Assembly (NCBI GenBank): GCA_903850335.1
Contig: CAINLJ010000004.1
Span: forward strand, 1-62,692
From: an uncultured Bacteroidia bacterium
GTDB lineage: Bacteria; Bacteroidota; Bacteroidia; Bacteroidales; Prolixibacteraceae
Direction of reading: 5' to 3'
DNA: 62,692 bases
A program made the translations under genes and the position numbers. Shown piece after piece: positions 18,409 to 27,318 of the stretch (the first letter of the stretch is position 1; every line of letters begins with the position of its first letter). A model generated the notes under the pieces. It was not told where the DNA came from and made no database searches. It was given only the letters and a program-made list of their open reading frames with translations.

Positions 18409-18558
18409 ATGAGAGGATTAACTTTTTCATGGAAGCGACTAATTGGGGTTACACAGGCAAAACAAAAAATTGTCAGGGAGACCGGTATCCCAACTACCAA
18501 ATCAGGCATGGAACGAAAGTTAGGTGCTGCAATTATCCGTATGATTTTTGGGAAATGA
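18409..18558 (+). CDS. Tiny basic protein (49 aa)
   Basis: A 49-codon frame starting MRGLTFSWKRLIGVTQAKQK and ending in IIRMIFGK. It is rich in lysine and arginine, has no signal peptide and contains the phrase TGIPTTKSGMERKLG. I recall similar short phage- or accessory-type proteins with SFSWKRALG and TGIPTTKSG motifs but no named family. Its TGA is immediately followed by the ATG of the HNH gene with no gap, so the two are probably translationally coupled. It has not been tested against databases here. Confidence 0.6.
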   Translation: MRGLTFSWKRLIGVTQAKQKIVRETGIPTTKSGMERKLGAAIIRMIFGK

Positions 18559-19053
18559 ATGATAATGATGAAAAGGTTTAGCATCTTTCTTCTGTGCTTA
18601 CTATTGACTTATGGTCTGTCTGGCAGCGGAATGCTGGAGAATTATACGGCAACGGTTTTACCTTCGGGAACATATGGATCCTTTCATTCTTCTAAATCTG
18701 TTTCGACGAAAGTACGTTCATCAAATTCCCGAACTAAATCGAGAACCAAAAGATCTGCTTCCTCGCGGGTTTCAGCAAAAAAGGTCAGAAAGGGGTCAGC
18801 TATACACAATGCTGCCGGTCGGAAAAAGGTTTCTGCTACAACAAAACCTGGCATACCGCGAGATAAAAATGGCAGGATAAAACGCAGTTCATCCGAAAAG
18901 AAGGCTTTTATGAAACAAACCGGCTATCCTCATGGACGTCCCGGATATGTTGTCGATCATATTGTTCCGCTTAAAAAGGGAGGTTGCGATTGCCCTGCAA
19001 ACATGCAGTGGCAGACAGTTAAAGATGCGAAGGCTAAGGATAAATGGGAATAG
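18559..19053 (+). CDS. Exported HNH-endonuclease-like protein
   Basis: The protein has 164 residues in three parts. An N-terminal hydrophobic leader (MMKRFSIFLLCLLLTYGL) is followed by a serine/lysine/arginine-rich linker of about 70 residues. The C-terminus has an HNH core: YVVDHIVPLKKGG with the catalytic histidine, PANMQWQT with the asparagine, and AKAKDKWE at the end. HNH proteins of this short type are usually cytosolic and phage-linked; a leader sequence is unusual and suggests export of a DNA-binding or nuclease domain. Start alternatives at 18568 do not change this reading. Confidence 0.82.
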   Translation: MIMMKRFSIFLLCLLLTYGLSGSGMLENYTATVLPSGTYGSFHSSKSVSTKVRSSNSRTKSRTKRSASSRVSAKKVRKGSAIHNAAGRKKVSATTKPGIPRDKNGRIKRSSSEKKAFMKQTGYPHGRPGYVVDHIVPLKKGGCDCPANMQWQTVKDAKAKDKWE

Positions 19054-19062
19054 AGATTTATT

Positions 19063-20019
19063 TCAATGGTACCAGTATTCCTGACTCTCAAACTGCCCAT
19101 GTGTGGAAGCGGCTCTCATTGGAATACGGTATTCAATCATAAATTCATGTGTTCCGTTTACATTATAACCGGTATTAAAACTTTGATCGTAAGCGTAGCC
19201 AATTCTCATGTTAGCAGAAACATTGAATGCAAACAACAGGGTCATTTCCTGTGATGAACGGTAAGTTAATCCAATATCTAAAATTTCTCTTGGTCCACTT
19301 TGTAATAAAGTTGGATGCTTAAATCTAATCCCAACATTCCCTTCATAGACAGTATAATTATTCCTGTTTACGACTTGTAAACCAAGGTGATAATTAAACA
19401 TATCCGGATCTGAACTCTTAAAAATCAATGAGCCGTAACGGTGATTTGCATTTAAAAATAATTTATCAGAATTGTTAATTGAAAGGATATGCGTAGACGA
19501 CAGGCTAATAATAAAATATTTTGCCTGAAATTCAAATCCTACATTTGCATCGGGTTGAGTGTACATATCCTTACCGTAGGGAATCGCGGGGTCATTGGGA
19601 TTTACAGCCTGGAATTTTGCACCATTGGATAACCGGTTAAAGACTCCTCCGGAAACACCCATTGCCAAGGCCCAGTCTACTTCGTTTGATACTCTGTAAG
19701 CATAACTTATCATTGGATTATATACCTGGGTTACGCCAATCGTTTCACCGGAAAGCGATATTCCAAAGGCTGAATGATACCGGTGCACATACCCGGAAGC
19801 CTCGAGGTTGAATACTTTTGGAGCACCCGTTACGCCGTACCATTGCTCCCGGATATTAGAAAACAGATAGAAATATTCTGTACGTACTATGGATGCCGGA
19901 TTGTAGTTTGAACGGTTATACCACTGTGTTGCCATGCTTATATCTGCCTGTCCAAGAGCATTCAGTACTGAAACCAAACTCGAAATTATTAACAATAGGG
20001 TTTTAAGTCGTCTTAGCAT
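19063..20019 (-). CDS. PorP/SprF-family type IX secretion membrane protein
   Basis: Outer-membrane beta-barrel of 318 residues in the PorP/SprF family. The leader is LLLIISSLVSVLNALGQA, followed by the family opening QWYNRSNYNPA. Later blocks include ISLSGETIGVTQ and YRSSQEMTLLFAFNVS. Family members help secrete or anchor type-B T9SS substrates at the surface. It lies seven bases after just such a substrate gene, so the two are probably a dedicated pair. Confidence 0.9.
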   Translation of the reverse strand: MLRRLKTLLLIISSLVSVLNALGQADISMATQWYNRSNYNPASIVRTEYFYLFSNIREQWYGVTGAPKVFNLEASGYVHRYHSAFGISLSGETIGVTQVYNPMISYAYRVSNEVDWALAMGVSGGVFNRLSNGAKFQAVNPNDPAIPYGKDMYTQPDANVGFEFQAKYFIISLSSTHILSINNSDKLFLNANHRYGSLIFKSSDPDMFNYHLGLQVVNRNNYTVYEGNVGIRFKHPTLLQSGPREILDIGLTYRSSQEMTLLFAFNVSANMRIGYAYDQSFNTGYNVNGTHEFMIEYRIPMRAASTHGQFESQEYWYH

Positions 20020-20026
20020 AGGAAGT

Positions 20027-20773
20027 TTATTTCACAAGAGTAATGAATCCTCTGCGTGTTTGAACGATATGGTTGCCGTCAGTAAAGCTGATTAAATAAA
20101 AATAGGTATCCTGCTCAACAATTTTACCTTTATAGGTTCCGTCCCATCCTGCGGATCCCTTATAAAGAACAGTACCATTGCGGTCAAATACCTTTAAATC
20201 AACGTCTGGCATAAAGACATCATTTATTCCATCCCCGTTCGGTGTAAATACATTGGGGATGAAAGGGATTACTTCAATTACCTGAGATATTGTTCTTTCG
20301 CATAACGATTTTGATACTTTCAGGGATATTGTGTAATTCATAACATTGTTTGTGATCGCATAATAATGCTGGATAACCGTACCGGACCCGGTTGCACCGT
20401 CACCAAAATCCCATTCAAAAGTTAAATCGGGATGATAAGGTATTGCACAAGTGACAATCTTGTGCCTCATATCCAGAGTTAGGGGAGTAAATTTAAAATT
20501 AACATAAAGATCGGAAATCGAATCCGGGCCACAGGGGCTTATAACAATGTTCCTTTTGGAATCTGCTACCTGGGTAGCTACTGTATCTGTATAACCTGTA
20601 TTAATCCGAGAGAATTGTCTGTCACTGGGTAAAATGTAATTCTCTATTGGGAGAGAAAGGGAAATGTTTTCAGAGATTCCCGGATAAATATCTTGATTAG
20701 TAGACGAATACACTGCATAGCAGGGATTAATCAATTGGGTTAGGATTGAGATTAACAGGAAATGTTTTGCCAT
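20027..20773 (-). CDS. PKD-domain protein with T9SS type-B (gliding-motility) sorting domain
   Basis: Secreted protein of 248 residues with a signal peptide (FLLISILTQLINPCYA). A PKD-like domain covers about 100-170 (FEWDFGDGATGSG). The C-terminal type-B sorting domain is diagnostic: IPNVFTPNGDGINDVF, LKVFDRNGTVLYKG, GWDGTYKGKIVEQDTYFYLI, RRGFITLVK. It is very short for this class, whose members are often adhesins of over 1,000 residues. It is paired with the PorP/SprF gene downstream. Confidence 0.92.
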   Translation of the reverse strand: MAKHFLLISILTQLINPCYAVYSSTNQDIYPGISENISLSLPIENYILPSDRQFSRINTGYTDTVATQVADSKRNIVISPCGPDSISDLYVNFKFTPLTLDMRHKIVTCAIPYHPDLTFEWDFGDGATGSGTVIQHYYAITNNVMNYTISLKVSKSLCERTISQVIEVIPFIPNVFTPNGDGINDVFMPDVDLKVFDRNGTVLYKGSAGWDGTYKGKIVEQDTYFYLISFTDGNHIVQTRRGFITLVK

Positions 20774-20834
20774 CCAGAATAACTTATACTTAATTTAGTG
20801 AATGAATACTTTGTATTATAAAACAATCACCTAA

Positions 20835-21863
20835 TTACATGCTTTGATAAATGATATCAGATATTTGTGATAAAACCTGAGGTAATTTTTTAATGTCATT
20901 GCCCCTTGTCATAACAGTAAGTAAGTAGGGCCTTTTATCCATATAAATAATAGCAGATTCATGTAACTCAGTTTCTTTACCGTTTCCTGATTCACCAAAT
21001 TTGTGAGCCATCTGCAGGTATGAAGGCAAATCCTTTATTATCCCATTTCTGAAATCCGATTTAGATAATAGTTCAGCAGCAAATTCAGAATCCTCATTTG
21101 AGAGATAGGAGGCATTATACAAGACCCTCATAAAAAGTGAATAATCCTTTGCCGAAATTGGATAGTCACTCGAATTCCAGTCAGGAGCCTCCAGTCCCAG
21201 ATCAGTAAATATTTTTTTAAATGTATTTACATCAATATTCGCATTAAGCAATTGTGTGGCATTATTGTCAGAAAAGGCAATCATATACATTAGCAATTCC
21301 TTGATTGTGTAGGTATGCCCTAATTGAATTGACTGGGATAATATAATAGGTTTTTTATCGGTTATAAAAGGATGATTATAAACAAGTTTTTTTCCAAGGA
21401 CTCCAGGGTGGTCTTCGTCCATCTTCAGAAATGTTATAAGTTCCGGTACCTTCAACAGGGAACCCGGATTATATTTTTCGTTCTCGTTTATCCCCATCCA
21501 TTCATTCTTTGAATAATCTTTCAGATAGACAGATGCCGATATCAGATCTCCGGATACTTTAAAACCATCAATTATTTTGGTTATATTTTGTTTCACAGAC
21601 GACAAATCTTCACCCTCGCATTCATTATCTACAAACATCAAAGGCTTAATATAATTATAGCCATTTAATCTTTTGAGGTTATAGTTACATGTAAGTGTGC
21701 TACCGGACGTTTTGGATGAGAGCGACGAATATGAAGATGATTCATTTTTGAAGATGCTTTCGTTATTCGCATAGTTGGTTGCAAAATAGGTAACTGCGAT
21801 AGTGACCAATGTTATGAGCAAGGTCTTTCCTATTGTAATCTTTCTGGAAAGCATTGATTTCAT
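20835..21863 (-). CDS. Membrane-anchored class-A beta-lactamase-like serine hydrolase
   Basis: The protein has 342 residues with an N-terminal anchor or signal (KTLLITLVTIAVTYFAT). The serine beta-lactamase/PBP fold is shown by the SxxK motif in PGSLLKVPELI, the SDN motif in AFSDNNATQLL, and a KTG-box equivalent in HKFGESGNG. The KTG threonine is not conserved, and I do not see the class-A Glu166 loop clearly, so it may be a D,D-peptidase-like or other hydrolase rather than a true beta-lactamase. It is transcribed alone. Confidence 0.82.
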   Translation of the reverse strand: MKSMLSRKITIGKTLLITLVTIAVTYFATNYANNESIFKNESSSYSSLSSKTSGSTLTCNYNLKRLNGYNYIKPLMFVDNECEGEDLSSVKQNITKIIDGFKVSGDLISASVYLKDYSKNEWMGINENEKYNPGSLLKVPELITFLKMDEDHPGVLGKKLVYNHPFITDKKPIILSQSIQLGHTYTIKELLMYMIAFSDNNATQLLNANIDVNTFKKIFTDLGLEAPDWNSSDYPISAKDYSLFMRVLYNASYLSNEDSEFAAELLSKSDFRNGIIKDLPSYLQMAHKFGESGNGKETELHESAIIYMDKRPYLLTVMTRGNDIKKLPQVLSQISDIIYQSM

Positions 21864-21901
21864 GGCTTGTTTATTTAGAATTTTATGAATGCTCAGATTG
21901 G

Positions 21902-21909
21902 CAAATATA
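21902..21909 (-). promoter_or_regulatory. Promoter -7 box (TATATTTG) of the serine-hydrolase gene
   Basis: CAAATATA on the plus strand gives TATATTTG on the minus strand, an exact TAnnTTTG match, 38 bp before the ATG at 21863. No -33 TTG was found at the expected spacing. Confidence 0.5.
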
Positions 21910-22040
21910 AGTTATAAATATTTAATTTTTTAATTGGTATAATAAATGAATTTAACCAAATGAAATTTTCCACAAAATATTAAGTTTGTTTCCAGGTATT
22001 TACCAGCAGCTTTCAAATATTTGATTCAACCTGTTAATCA

Positions 22041-22739
22041 ATGAATAACTGTGGAATTGTCTTTCTTGGGGTGTTCGGTTTTCTGTTTGTTTTTAATACA
22101 CCTGGAGTTGCTCAGACGGTAAGTCCGAGCAACAATATTCCTGTTATTGAATGTCTTGCGACTGGGCAAGGTGACTTTTTTGTCATATTTTTGACAGGAA
22201 ATGGTGGTTATAATAATTTGGAAAAAACAATAAATGATGATCTGAATAGTAGAAATATCTCAGTTATAGTTGTTAATTCGAAGAAGTATTTTTGGTATGA
22301 AAAGAGTCGGGCTCAGATGGCCAGAGACCTTGAAACACTGATAGATCGTTTTAATGCTAAACCGGCTGAAAAGAAAACCGTGCTTATCGGATATTCTATG
22401 GGCGCTGATATACTCCCATTTGCCTTCAACAGTTTAGCAGATAATTACAAAAGAAAAATTTCAGACATGATCATGATTGGTCCTGGCCAGAAGGCAGTCT
22501 TTAAAATAAGACCCTGGGATTTCCTTTTTAATGAAGACAAAGGAACGGAAATTCTCCCTGAGTTATACAAAATAAAATCCCGGATATCTTACATCATTTG
22601 TGATGATAGTGAATACTCAATTTGCCGGCAAGATATAAAGGGATTTGCAGATCATGATTTGTTGGGGGGCGGACATCACTTTAGTCGGGACTATAAACCT
22701 CTATCTAAATTAATTTTAAAACGTTTGGGTCTTAAATGA
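22041..22739 (+). CDS. AcvB/VirJ-like alpha/beta hydrolase, exported
   Basis: The protein has 232 residues with a signal peptide ending near GVAQ. The fold matches the VirJ/AcvB C-terminal domain: VIFLTGNGGYNNLEKTIND, then the nucleophile elbow LIGYSMGADILPFAFN, then SYIICDDSEYSIC and GGGHHF with the final histidine. In agrobacteria relatives act in the periplasm on lysyl-phosphatidylglycerol or support virulence. The role here is unknown. It is monocistronic and ends at a strong terminator. Confidence 0.85.
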   Translation: MNNCGIVFLGVFGFLFVFNTPGVAQTVSPSNNIPVIECLATGQGDFFVIFLTGNGGYNNLEKTINDDLNSRNISVIVVNSKKYFWYEKSRAQMARDLETLIDRFNAKPAEKKTVLIGYSMGADILPFAFNSLADNYKRKISDMIMIGPGQKAVFKIRPWDFLFNEDKGTEILPELYKIKSRISYIICDDSEYSICRQDIKGFADHDLLGGGHHFSRDYKPLSKLILKRLGLK

Positions 22740-22771
22740 TCAAATTCGTCATTATACATCTGATTGGTGTT

Positions 22772-22820
22772 AAAAAAGCCAGGCACTCTGTTTCCCTGAA
22801 ATGAGCTGCCTGGCTTTTTT
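22772..22820. terminator. Bidirectional intrinsic terminator
   Basis: AAAAAAGCCAGGCA (22772-22785) is perfectly inverted as TGCCTGGCTTTTTT (22807-22820) around a 21-base loop. It lies between the convergent VirJ-like and cytochrome genes. Confidence 0.88.
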
Positions 22821-22848
22821 AATACAATTTTCCACGATACTGCTGATG

Positions 22849-23241
22849 TCACTTGCTTATTTGCAACGATTGAGCCCAGTCACAAATAGTTTTAATATCC
22901 TCTGGAGTTGGAACATTTTCAGGATTTTTTTTCCTGAATTTCTTAGGTGGCATGTCGCCCTCCGAAACTTCTTTACACATGGCTTTGGCTTTGCTGGCTT
23001 GTTTTTCGGCAGAATAATCCGCCCATTTTGAAAGATTTACTTTGGATTCGGCCATAAAGTTTCCATGGTCAGAATGGCATTTAATACAGGACTTCTCAAA
23101 GGCCTTTTGTACGTCTGCCGGAATAGGTTTCGCGGCATCATTACTCTTTTGCGATGTTTGAGCCAACCCCTGATTGAATAACACAGAGATAAAAAATAAC
23201 ATACAAATAAATGCAATACTGGATTTAGTAATTTTCTTCAT
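22849..23241 (-). CDS. Small exported haem-binding c-type cytochrome
   Basis: The protein has 130 residues with a signal peptide (SIAFICMLFFISVLFNQGLA). One haem-c site CIKCH is followed by SDHGNFMAESKVNLSKW, then the methionine-containing stretch GDMPPKKFRKKNPENVPT. This matches the haem-binding domain found in short Bacteroidota periplasmic cytochromes. It probably serves as a soluble electron carrier. It stands alone. Confidence 0.88.
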   Translation of the reverse strand: MKKITKSSIAFICMLFFISVLFNQGLAQTSQKSNDAAKPIPADVQKAFEKSCIKCHSDHGNFMAESKVNLSKWADYSAEKQASKAKAMCKEVSEGDMPPKKFRKKNPENVPTPEDIKTICDWAQSLQISK

Positions 23242-23404
23242 AACGATGTTTTTTATTTTTTTTAAATATAGTAAAATATAATTGGAATCCGGTTATATTG
23301 AAAACTTATAATTTATTGAAATCTTGTAAAATTATTAATCATTTTGAATATCATTGATTTGAACGGCCTTGTATTCTCGGTTCATCGGATAAGTGTGAAA
23401 ATAA

Positions 23405-23471
23405 TTTGCATATTACGCACATTTTTGCATGTGAATAGTGTAATTTAGCTAAAAAACATGTTTTTTTGCAT
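23405..23471 (+). promoter_or_regulatory. Candidate control region of the pigment plus arm, three TTTGCAT words
   Basis: TTTGCAT occurs at 23405-23411, 23424-23430 and 23465-23471, just before the ammonia-lyase ATG. TAATTTAG at 23441-23448 differs from TAnnTTTG by one base. The repeats could bind a regulator. I see nothing else in 23242-23495. Confidence 0.35.
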
Positions 23472-23495
23472 TTTGCTAATATACCTAGACCAGGA

Positions 23496-25055
23496 ATGTT
23501 ATACTTATTAAAAAACTCATTTTTAGAACTCAAGGATTTTATCGACGTTATTCAGAATAACGTTGAGCTTGTGATTTCTGATGAATTGTATGCGGAGCTT
23601 AAGAAATCTCACGATTTCTTATCTGACTTTTCACATGATAAAATCATCTATGGTATTAATACAGGTCTTGGTCCCATGGCCCAATATAAGATTCTCGACA
23701 AAGAACGGGTACAACTTCAGTTAAACCTGATTCGAAGTCATGCTGTTGGGGCAGGAATAACTCTCGACGATGCTTCACTTAAGTCTTCTATGTTATGCAG
23801 ATTAAATTCTTTTCTGCAGGCCCGTTCGGGGATTGACCTTTCTTGTATTGATTTGCTGGTTCAAATGATAAACCTGAATATCCTTCCTTTTATTCCTGAG
23901 CATGGTGGAGTTGGAGCAAGCGGGGATCTTGTCCAGTTAGCTCATCTTGCTCTGAACATGATAGGTGAGGGGAAGGTCAAATATAAGGGAGAATGGGTTT
24001 CCTGTGCGCTTGTTTTTGAACTGGAAGGCCTTAAGCCTGTTCAAATTACTCTTCGTGAAGGTTTAGCATTGATTAACGGTACATCAGTAATGACTGGTAT
24101 TGGAATTAATAATCTTAACGAGGCTCAAAGGTTGTTTAACTGGTCTCTAACTCTTTCATGTATTATAAATGAGATCGTTGAGTCGTTTGATGACCACTTC
24201 TCCGACGAATTAAACGCTTCGAAGAGACATCAGGGCCAAATTGAGGTGGCAACGCAGATGCAAAATATTCTTTCCGGCAGCAAAAGGATTTTAAAAAGGG
24301 AAAATTATTCTTTTGACCATCATCCTTCAAATAATCAGGTATATTCCAAGAAGGTTCAGGAGTATTATTCGATAAGATGTGTTCCACAAATTCTTGGTCC
24401 TGTACTGGATACAATAAATTATTGTGCAAGGGTATTAGAGAATGAATTAAATTCGGCCAACGATAATCCAATCGTTTCGATTAAGGAACAAAATGTATTA
24501 CATGGTGGAAATTTTCACGGAGATTATGTGTCGTTGGAGATGGATAAGTTGAAGATTGTCTCTACCAGGATGAGTATGCTGGCTGAAAGACAGCTAAACT
24601 TCCTGTTCAATGACAGGTTAAACAAGATACTGCCTCCGTTTATCAACCTGGGTAAATTAGGTCTTAACCTTGGAATGCAGGCAATGCAGTTCACCGCAAC
24701 TTCTACAACCGCTGAAAACCAGACACTTTCAAACCCTGTGTATGTTCATTCAATACCCAATAACAATGATAATCAAGACATTGTTAGCATGGGAGCTAAT
24801 TCGGCACTTATTTGTCAGCGTGTCTTAAATAACACAAGACAGGTTATGGCTATCCAGATAATCGCAGTAATCCAGGCAATTGATTATTTGAAAATAGTGA
24901 ACGACCTCTCTCCGTTCAATCAAAAAATATACCGGATGGCGCGAAAAATTGTTCCTAAGTTCATAGAGGATACGCCAAAATATGAGGAGATTGCAGCAAT
25001 TGAAAAAATGATCTTTGAAACTGATCTGGACCTGCCAAATTCAGAAGAAAGATAA
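23496..25055 (+). CDS. Aromatic amino acid ammonia-lyase (probably tyrosine ammonia-lyase)
   Basis: MIO-dependent lyase of 519 residues. The MIO-forming Ala-Ser-Gly is in GVGASGDLVQLAHLAL and the catalytic tyrosine region is IIYGINTGLGPMAQYK. In the substrate-selectivity segment LIRSHAVGAG the key position is histidine, as in Tyr/His lyases and unlike Phe lyases. At the head of an aryl-polyene cluster the likely product is 4-coumarate, the aryl starter. The frame is open to a TTG ten codons upstream; the ATG at 23496 is preferred. The next gene follows after 20 bp. Confidence 0.92.
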   Translation: MLYLLKNSFLELKDFIDVIQNNVELVISDELYAELKKSHDFLSDFSHDKIIYGINTGLGPMAQYKILDKERVQLQLNLIRSHAVGAGITLDDASLKSSMLCRLNSFLQARSGIDLSCIDLLVQMINLNILPFIPEHGGVGASGDLVQLAHLALNMIGEGKVKYKGEWVSCALVFELEGLKPVQITLREGLALINGTSVMTGIGINNLNEAQRLFNWSLTLSCIINEIVESFDDHFSDELNASKRHQGQIEVATQMQNILSGSKRILKRENYSFDHHPSNNQVYSKKVQEYYSIRCVPQILGPVLDTINYCARVLENELNSANDNPIVSIKEQNVLHGGNFHGDYVSLEMDKLKIVSTRMSMLAERQLNFLFNDRLNKILPPFINLGKLGLNLGMQAMQFTATSTTAENQTLSNPVYVHSIPNNNDNQDIVSMGANSALICQRVLNNTRQVMAIQIIAVIQAIDYLKIVNDLSPFNQKIYRMARKIVPKFIEDTPKYEEIAAIEKMIFETDLDLPNSEER

Positions 25056-25075
25056 ATATTAAGTAAACTTTTAAT

Positions 25076-25804
25076 ATGAAATATGCTCTTGTAACAGGTG
25101 GATCCAGAGGAATTGGGAAGGCAATTTGCCTTGAGCTTGCCGCGAATGGTTTTTTTGTTCTTATCAATTACAAGTCAAATTCAATAGAAGCACTGAATAC
25201 ACTCAATGAAATAACCGGAAACGGAGGCAAAGGTGAACTCATTCAATTTGATGTTGCAAACAGTGAAGAGATTAGCCTGAAAATGGAGGAATGGAAAATT
25301 GCAAATCCAGATAAATTTGTAAGTGTATTGGTAAATAATGCCGGCATTACAGATGATAATCTCATGGTTTTTATGTCTGATAAACAATGGAATACTGTTA
25401 TAAGGACCAATCTGGACAGCTTTTTTTACGTTACAAGACAAGTCCTTACGAATATGGTTGTGAACAAATGGGGTCGTATTATCAATGTTGTATCTTTGTC
25501 AGGACAGAGTGGGATGGCAGGCCAGACTAACTACTCCGCTGCAAAAGCAGGAGTTATTGCCGCTACAAAGTCACTGGCAATGGAAATCGGGAAAAAGAAT
25601 ATTACTGTAAATGCTGTGGCTCCAGGCTTTATAAGAACAGATATGACTAAAGATTTAAATGAAAATGAACTAAAAAAGCTAATTCCTCTAAACAGGTTTG
25701 GTACACCAGGGGAAGTAGCAGATGTAGTTGCATTTCTGGCATCCGAAAAGGCGGGATATATCACAGGGGAAACGATATCGATAAATGGTGGTATGTATAG
25801 CTAA
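25076..25804 (+). CDS. 3-oxoacyl-ACP reductase (FabG-like, SDR) of the polyene pathway
   Basis: Reduces the beta-keto group after each condensation. The protein has 242 residues with the SDR motifs VTGGSRGIGKAI (NADP site), LVNNAGITDDN, VSLSGQSG with the serine, YSAAKAG with Tyr-Lys, and the C-terminal ITGETISINGGMYS. It is the only ketoreductase in the cluster and would correspond to ApeQ in known aryl-polyene systems. Confidence 0.92.
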   Translation: MKYALVTGGSRGIGKAICLELAANGFFVLINYKSNSIEALNTLNEITGNGGKGELIQFDVANSEEISLKMEEWKIANPDKFVSVLVNNAGITDDNLMVFMSDKQWNTVIRTNLDSFFYVTRQVLTNMVVNKWGRIINVVSLSGQSGMAGQTNYSAAKAGVIAATKSLAMEIGKKNITVNAVAPGFIRTDMTKDLNENELKKLIPLNRFGTPGEVADVVAFLASEKAGYITGETISINGGMYS

Positions 25805-25840
25805 TTAAATATCAGCAATTTCTGTTTAAAGTTTATATAA

Positions 25841-27061
25841 ATGAAAAGAATTGTAATTACAGGAATGGGGATTTATTCCACAATAGGAACAAATCTTGAA
25901 GAAGTTAACAATTCGTTGTACAATGGCATCTCAGGAATTGGAATCGATCCTAAAAGAATTGAAGACGGCTTCAGGTCGCCTTTGACAGGAATAATTAAAC
26001 GGCCTGATTTGAAAAGTCTGTTGACAAGAAGAATGCGCATTGGTCTTCCTGAACAAGGAGAATATGCCTATATGGCAACTCTCGAAGCAATAAACATGGC
26101 CTGTCTGGATGAAGATTTCAGGATAAATAACGAAGTTGGGATACTATACGGCAACGATAGTTCAGCCGTACCGGTTATTAATGCAATAGATATTGTCCGG
26201 GAAAAGAAGGATACAACACTTGTAGGTTCTGGAAGCATTTTTCAGTCGATGAACTCAACAATCACAATGAACCTGTCGGTGATCCTTAAACTCAGAGGAA
26301 TAAATTTCACGATTAGTGGAGCCTGTGCCAGTAGTTCACATGCTATTGGTATGGCTATGATACTTATCGAACAAGGTTTGCAGGATATTATCATATGTGG
26401 AGGAGGACAGGAGGTTAACGCAGAATCCATGGGCTCATTTGATGGATTGAGTGCATTCTCTATGCGAACAGATGAACCAACAAAGGCCTCACGACCTTTC
26501 GACAGAGATCGTGACGGGCTTGTCCCAAGCGGTGGAGCCGCTACAATAATCGTCGAAAGCTATGAATCTGCTATCAAACGGGGCGCACCTATACTTGCCG
26601 AACTAATTGGTTACGGTTTCTCGTCCAATGGAGATCATATATCCGTTCCCAATGTGGAAGGGCCTACACGTTCACTGGAACGTGCCCTAAAATATGCAGG
26701 TATCTCAGCTGCTGACATTGATTATGTTAACGCTCATGCCACCTCAACCCCAATCGGCGATTTGAATGAAGCACAGGCCTTGTTTAATGTATTTGGTTCA
26801 AAAACTCCGGTTAACTCAACTAAATCAATGACTGGACACGAAATGTGGATGGGTGGAGCCAGCGAAATAATTTATTCAATTTTAATGATGCAAAACTCAT
26901 ACGTTGCCCCCACATTAAACTTTGAAAACCCGGATGAATACTCCTCTAAGCTGAATATCTCGGGAAAAAGAACAGATAAAAGTATTGATGTGTTCCTTTC
27001 TAACTCGTTTGGGTTTGGAGGGACTAATTCAACACTGATAGTTAGAAAATTCAAAAAATAA
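25841..27061 (+). CDS. Beta-ketoacyl-ACP synthase (FabF/KAS II-like)
   Basis: Condensing enzyme of 406 residues with the full Cys-His-His triad: cysteine in SGACASSSHAIG, first histidine in VNAHATSTPIGD, second in STKSMTGHEMWMGG. The glycine-rich end is SNSFGFGGTNSTLIV. The second histidine block has EMWMG in place of the usual LGAAG. An ACP gene follows five bases later, so the pair probably works together. Confidence 0.92.
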   Translation: MKRIVITGMGIYSTIGTNLEEVNNSLYNGISGIGIDPKRIEDGFRSPLTGIIKRPDLKSLLTRRMRIGLPEQGEYAYMATLEAINMACLDEDFRINNEVGILYGNDSSAVPVINAIDIVREKKDTTLVGSGSIFQSMNSTITMNLSVILKLRGINFTISGACASSSHAIGMAMILIEQGLQDIIICGGGQEVNAESMGSFDGLSAFSMRTDEPTKASRPFDRDRDGLVPSGGAATIIVESYESAIKRGAPILAELIGYGFSSNGDHISVPNVEGPTRSLERALKYAGISAADIDYVNAHATSTPIGDLNEAQALFNVFGSKTPVNSTKSMTGHEMWMGGASEIIYSILMMQNSYVAPTLNFENPDEYSSKLNISGKRTDKSIDVFLSNSFGFGGTNSTLIVRKFKK

Positions 27062-27066
27062 AACCT

Positions 27067-27318
27067 ATGATAAGAGAAGAAATAATACAAAAAGTAAACG
27101 CCTTTTTAATTGAAGAATTTGAAATTGATGAGGAACAGATTTCTCCGGAAGCTAATTTTAAAGACGATCTTGGATTGGAAAGTCTCGATTTTGTTGATAT
27201 TGTTGTGGTTATTGAACGTGACTTTGGATTCAAAGTAAAGAGCGAAGATATGATCAATATTCGTAAACTCTCTGATTTGTATGATTACATCGAAAGACAG
27301 GTAAAAGTTACAGAGTGA
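27067..27318 (+). CDS. Acyl carrier protein
   Basis: The 83-residue acidic protein has the phosphopantetheine serine in DLGLESLDFVD (Ser39). It lies between the KS and an LpxL-like acyltransferase, whose ATG overlaps its TGA by one base (TGATG). No phosphopantetheinyl transferase is in the window, so activation must come from elsewhere in the genome. Confidence 0.95.
   Translation: MIREEIIQKVNAFLIEEFEIDEEQISPEANFKDDLGLESLDFVDIVVVIERDFGFKVKSEDMINIRKLSDLYDYIERQVKVTE

Noticed and set aside
18372-18584. 70-codon minus-strand frame
   Set aside because: It is antisense to the tiny basic ORF, which has a better composition and abuts the HNH gene.
20835-21863. True class A beta-lactamase giving resistance
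   Set aside because: SxxK and SDN are present, but the KTG motif is altered and the catalytic glutamate loop is not clear, so only beta-lactamase-like fold is claimed.
23405-23471. TTTGCAT words as a CRISPR-like or tandem repeat
   Set aside because: Only three short copies with unequal spacing (19 and 41 bases); no spacer structure and no cas genes.
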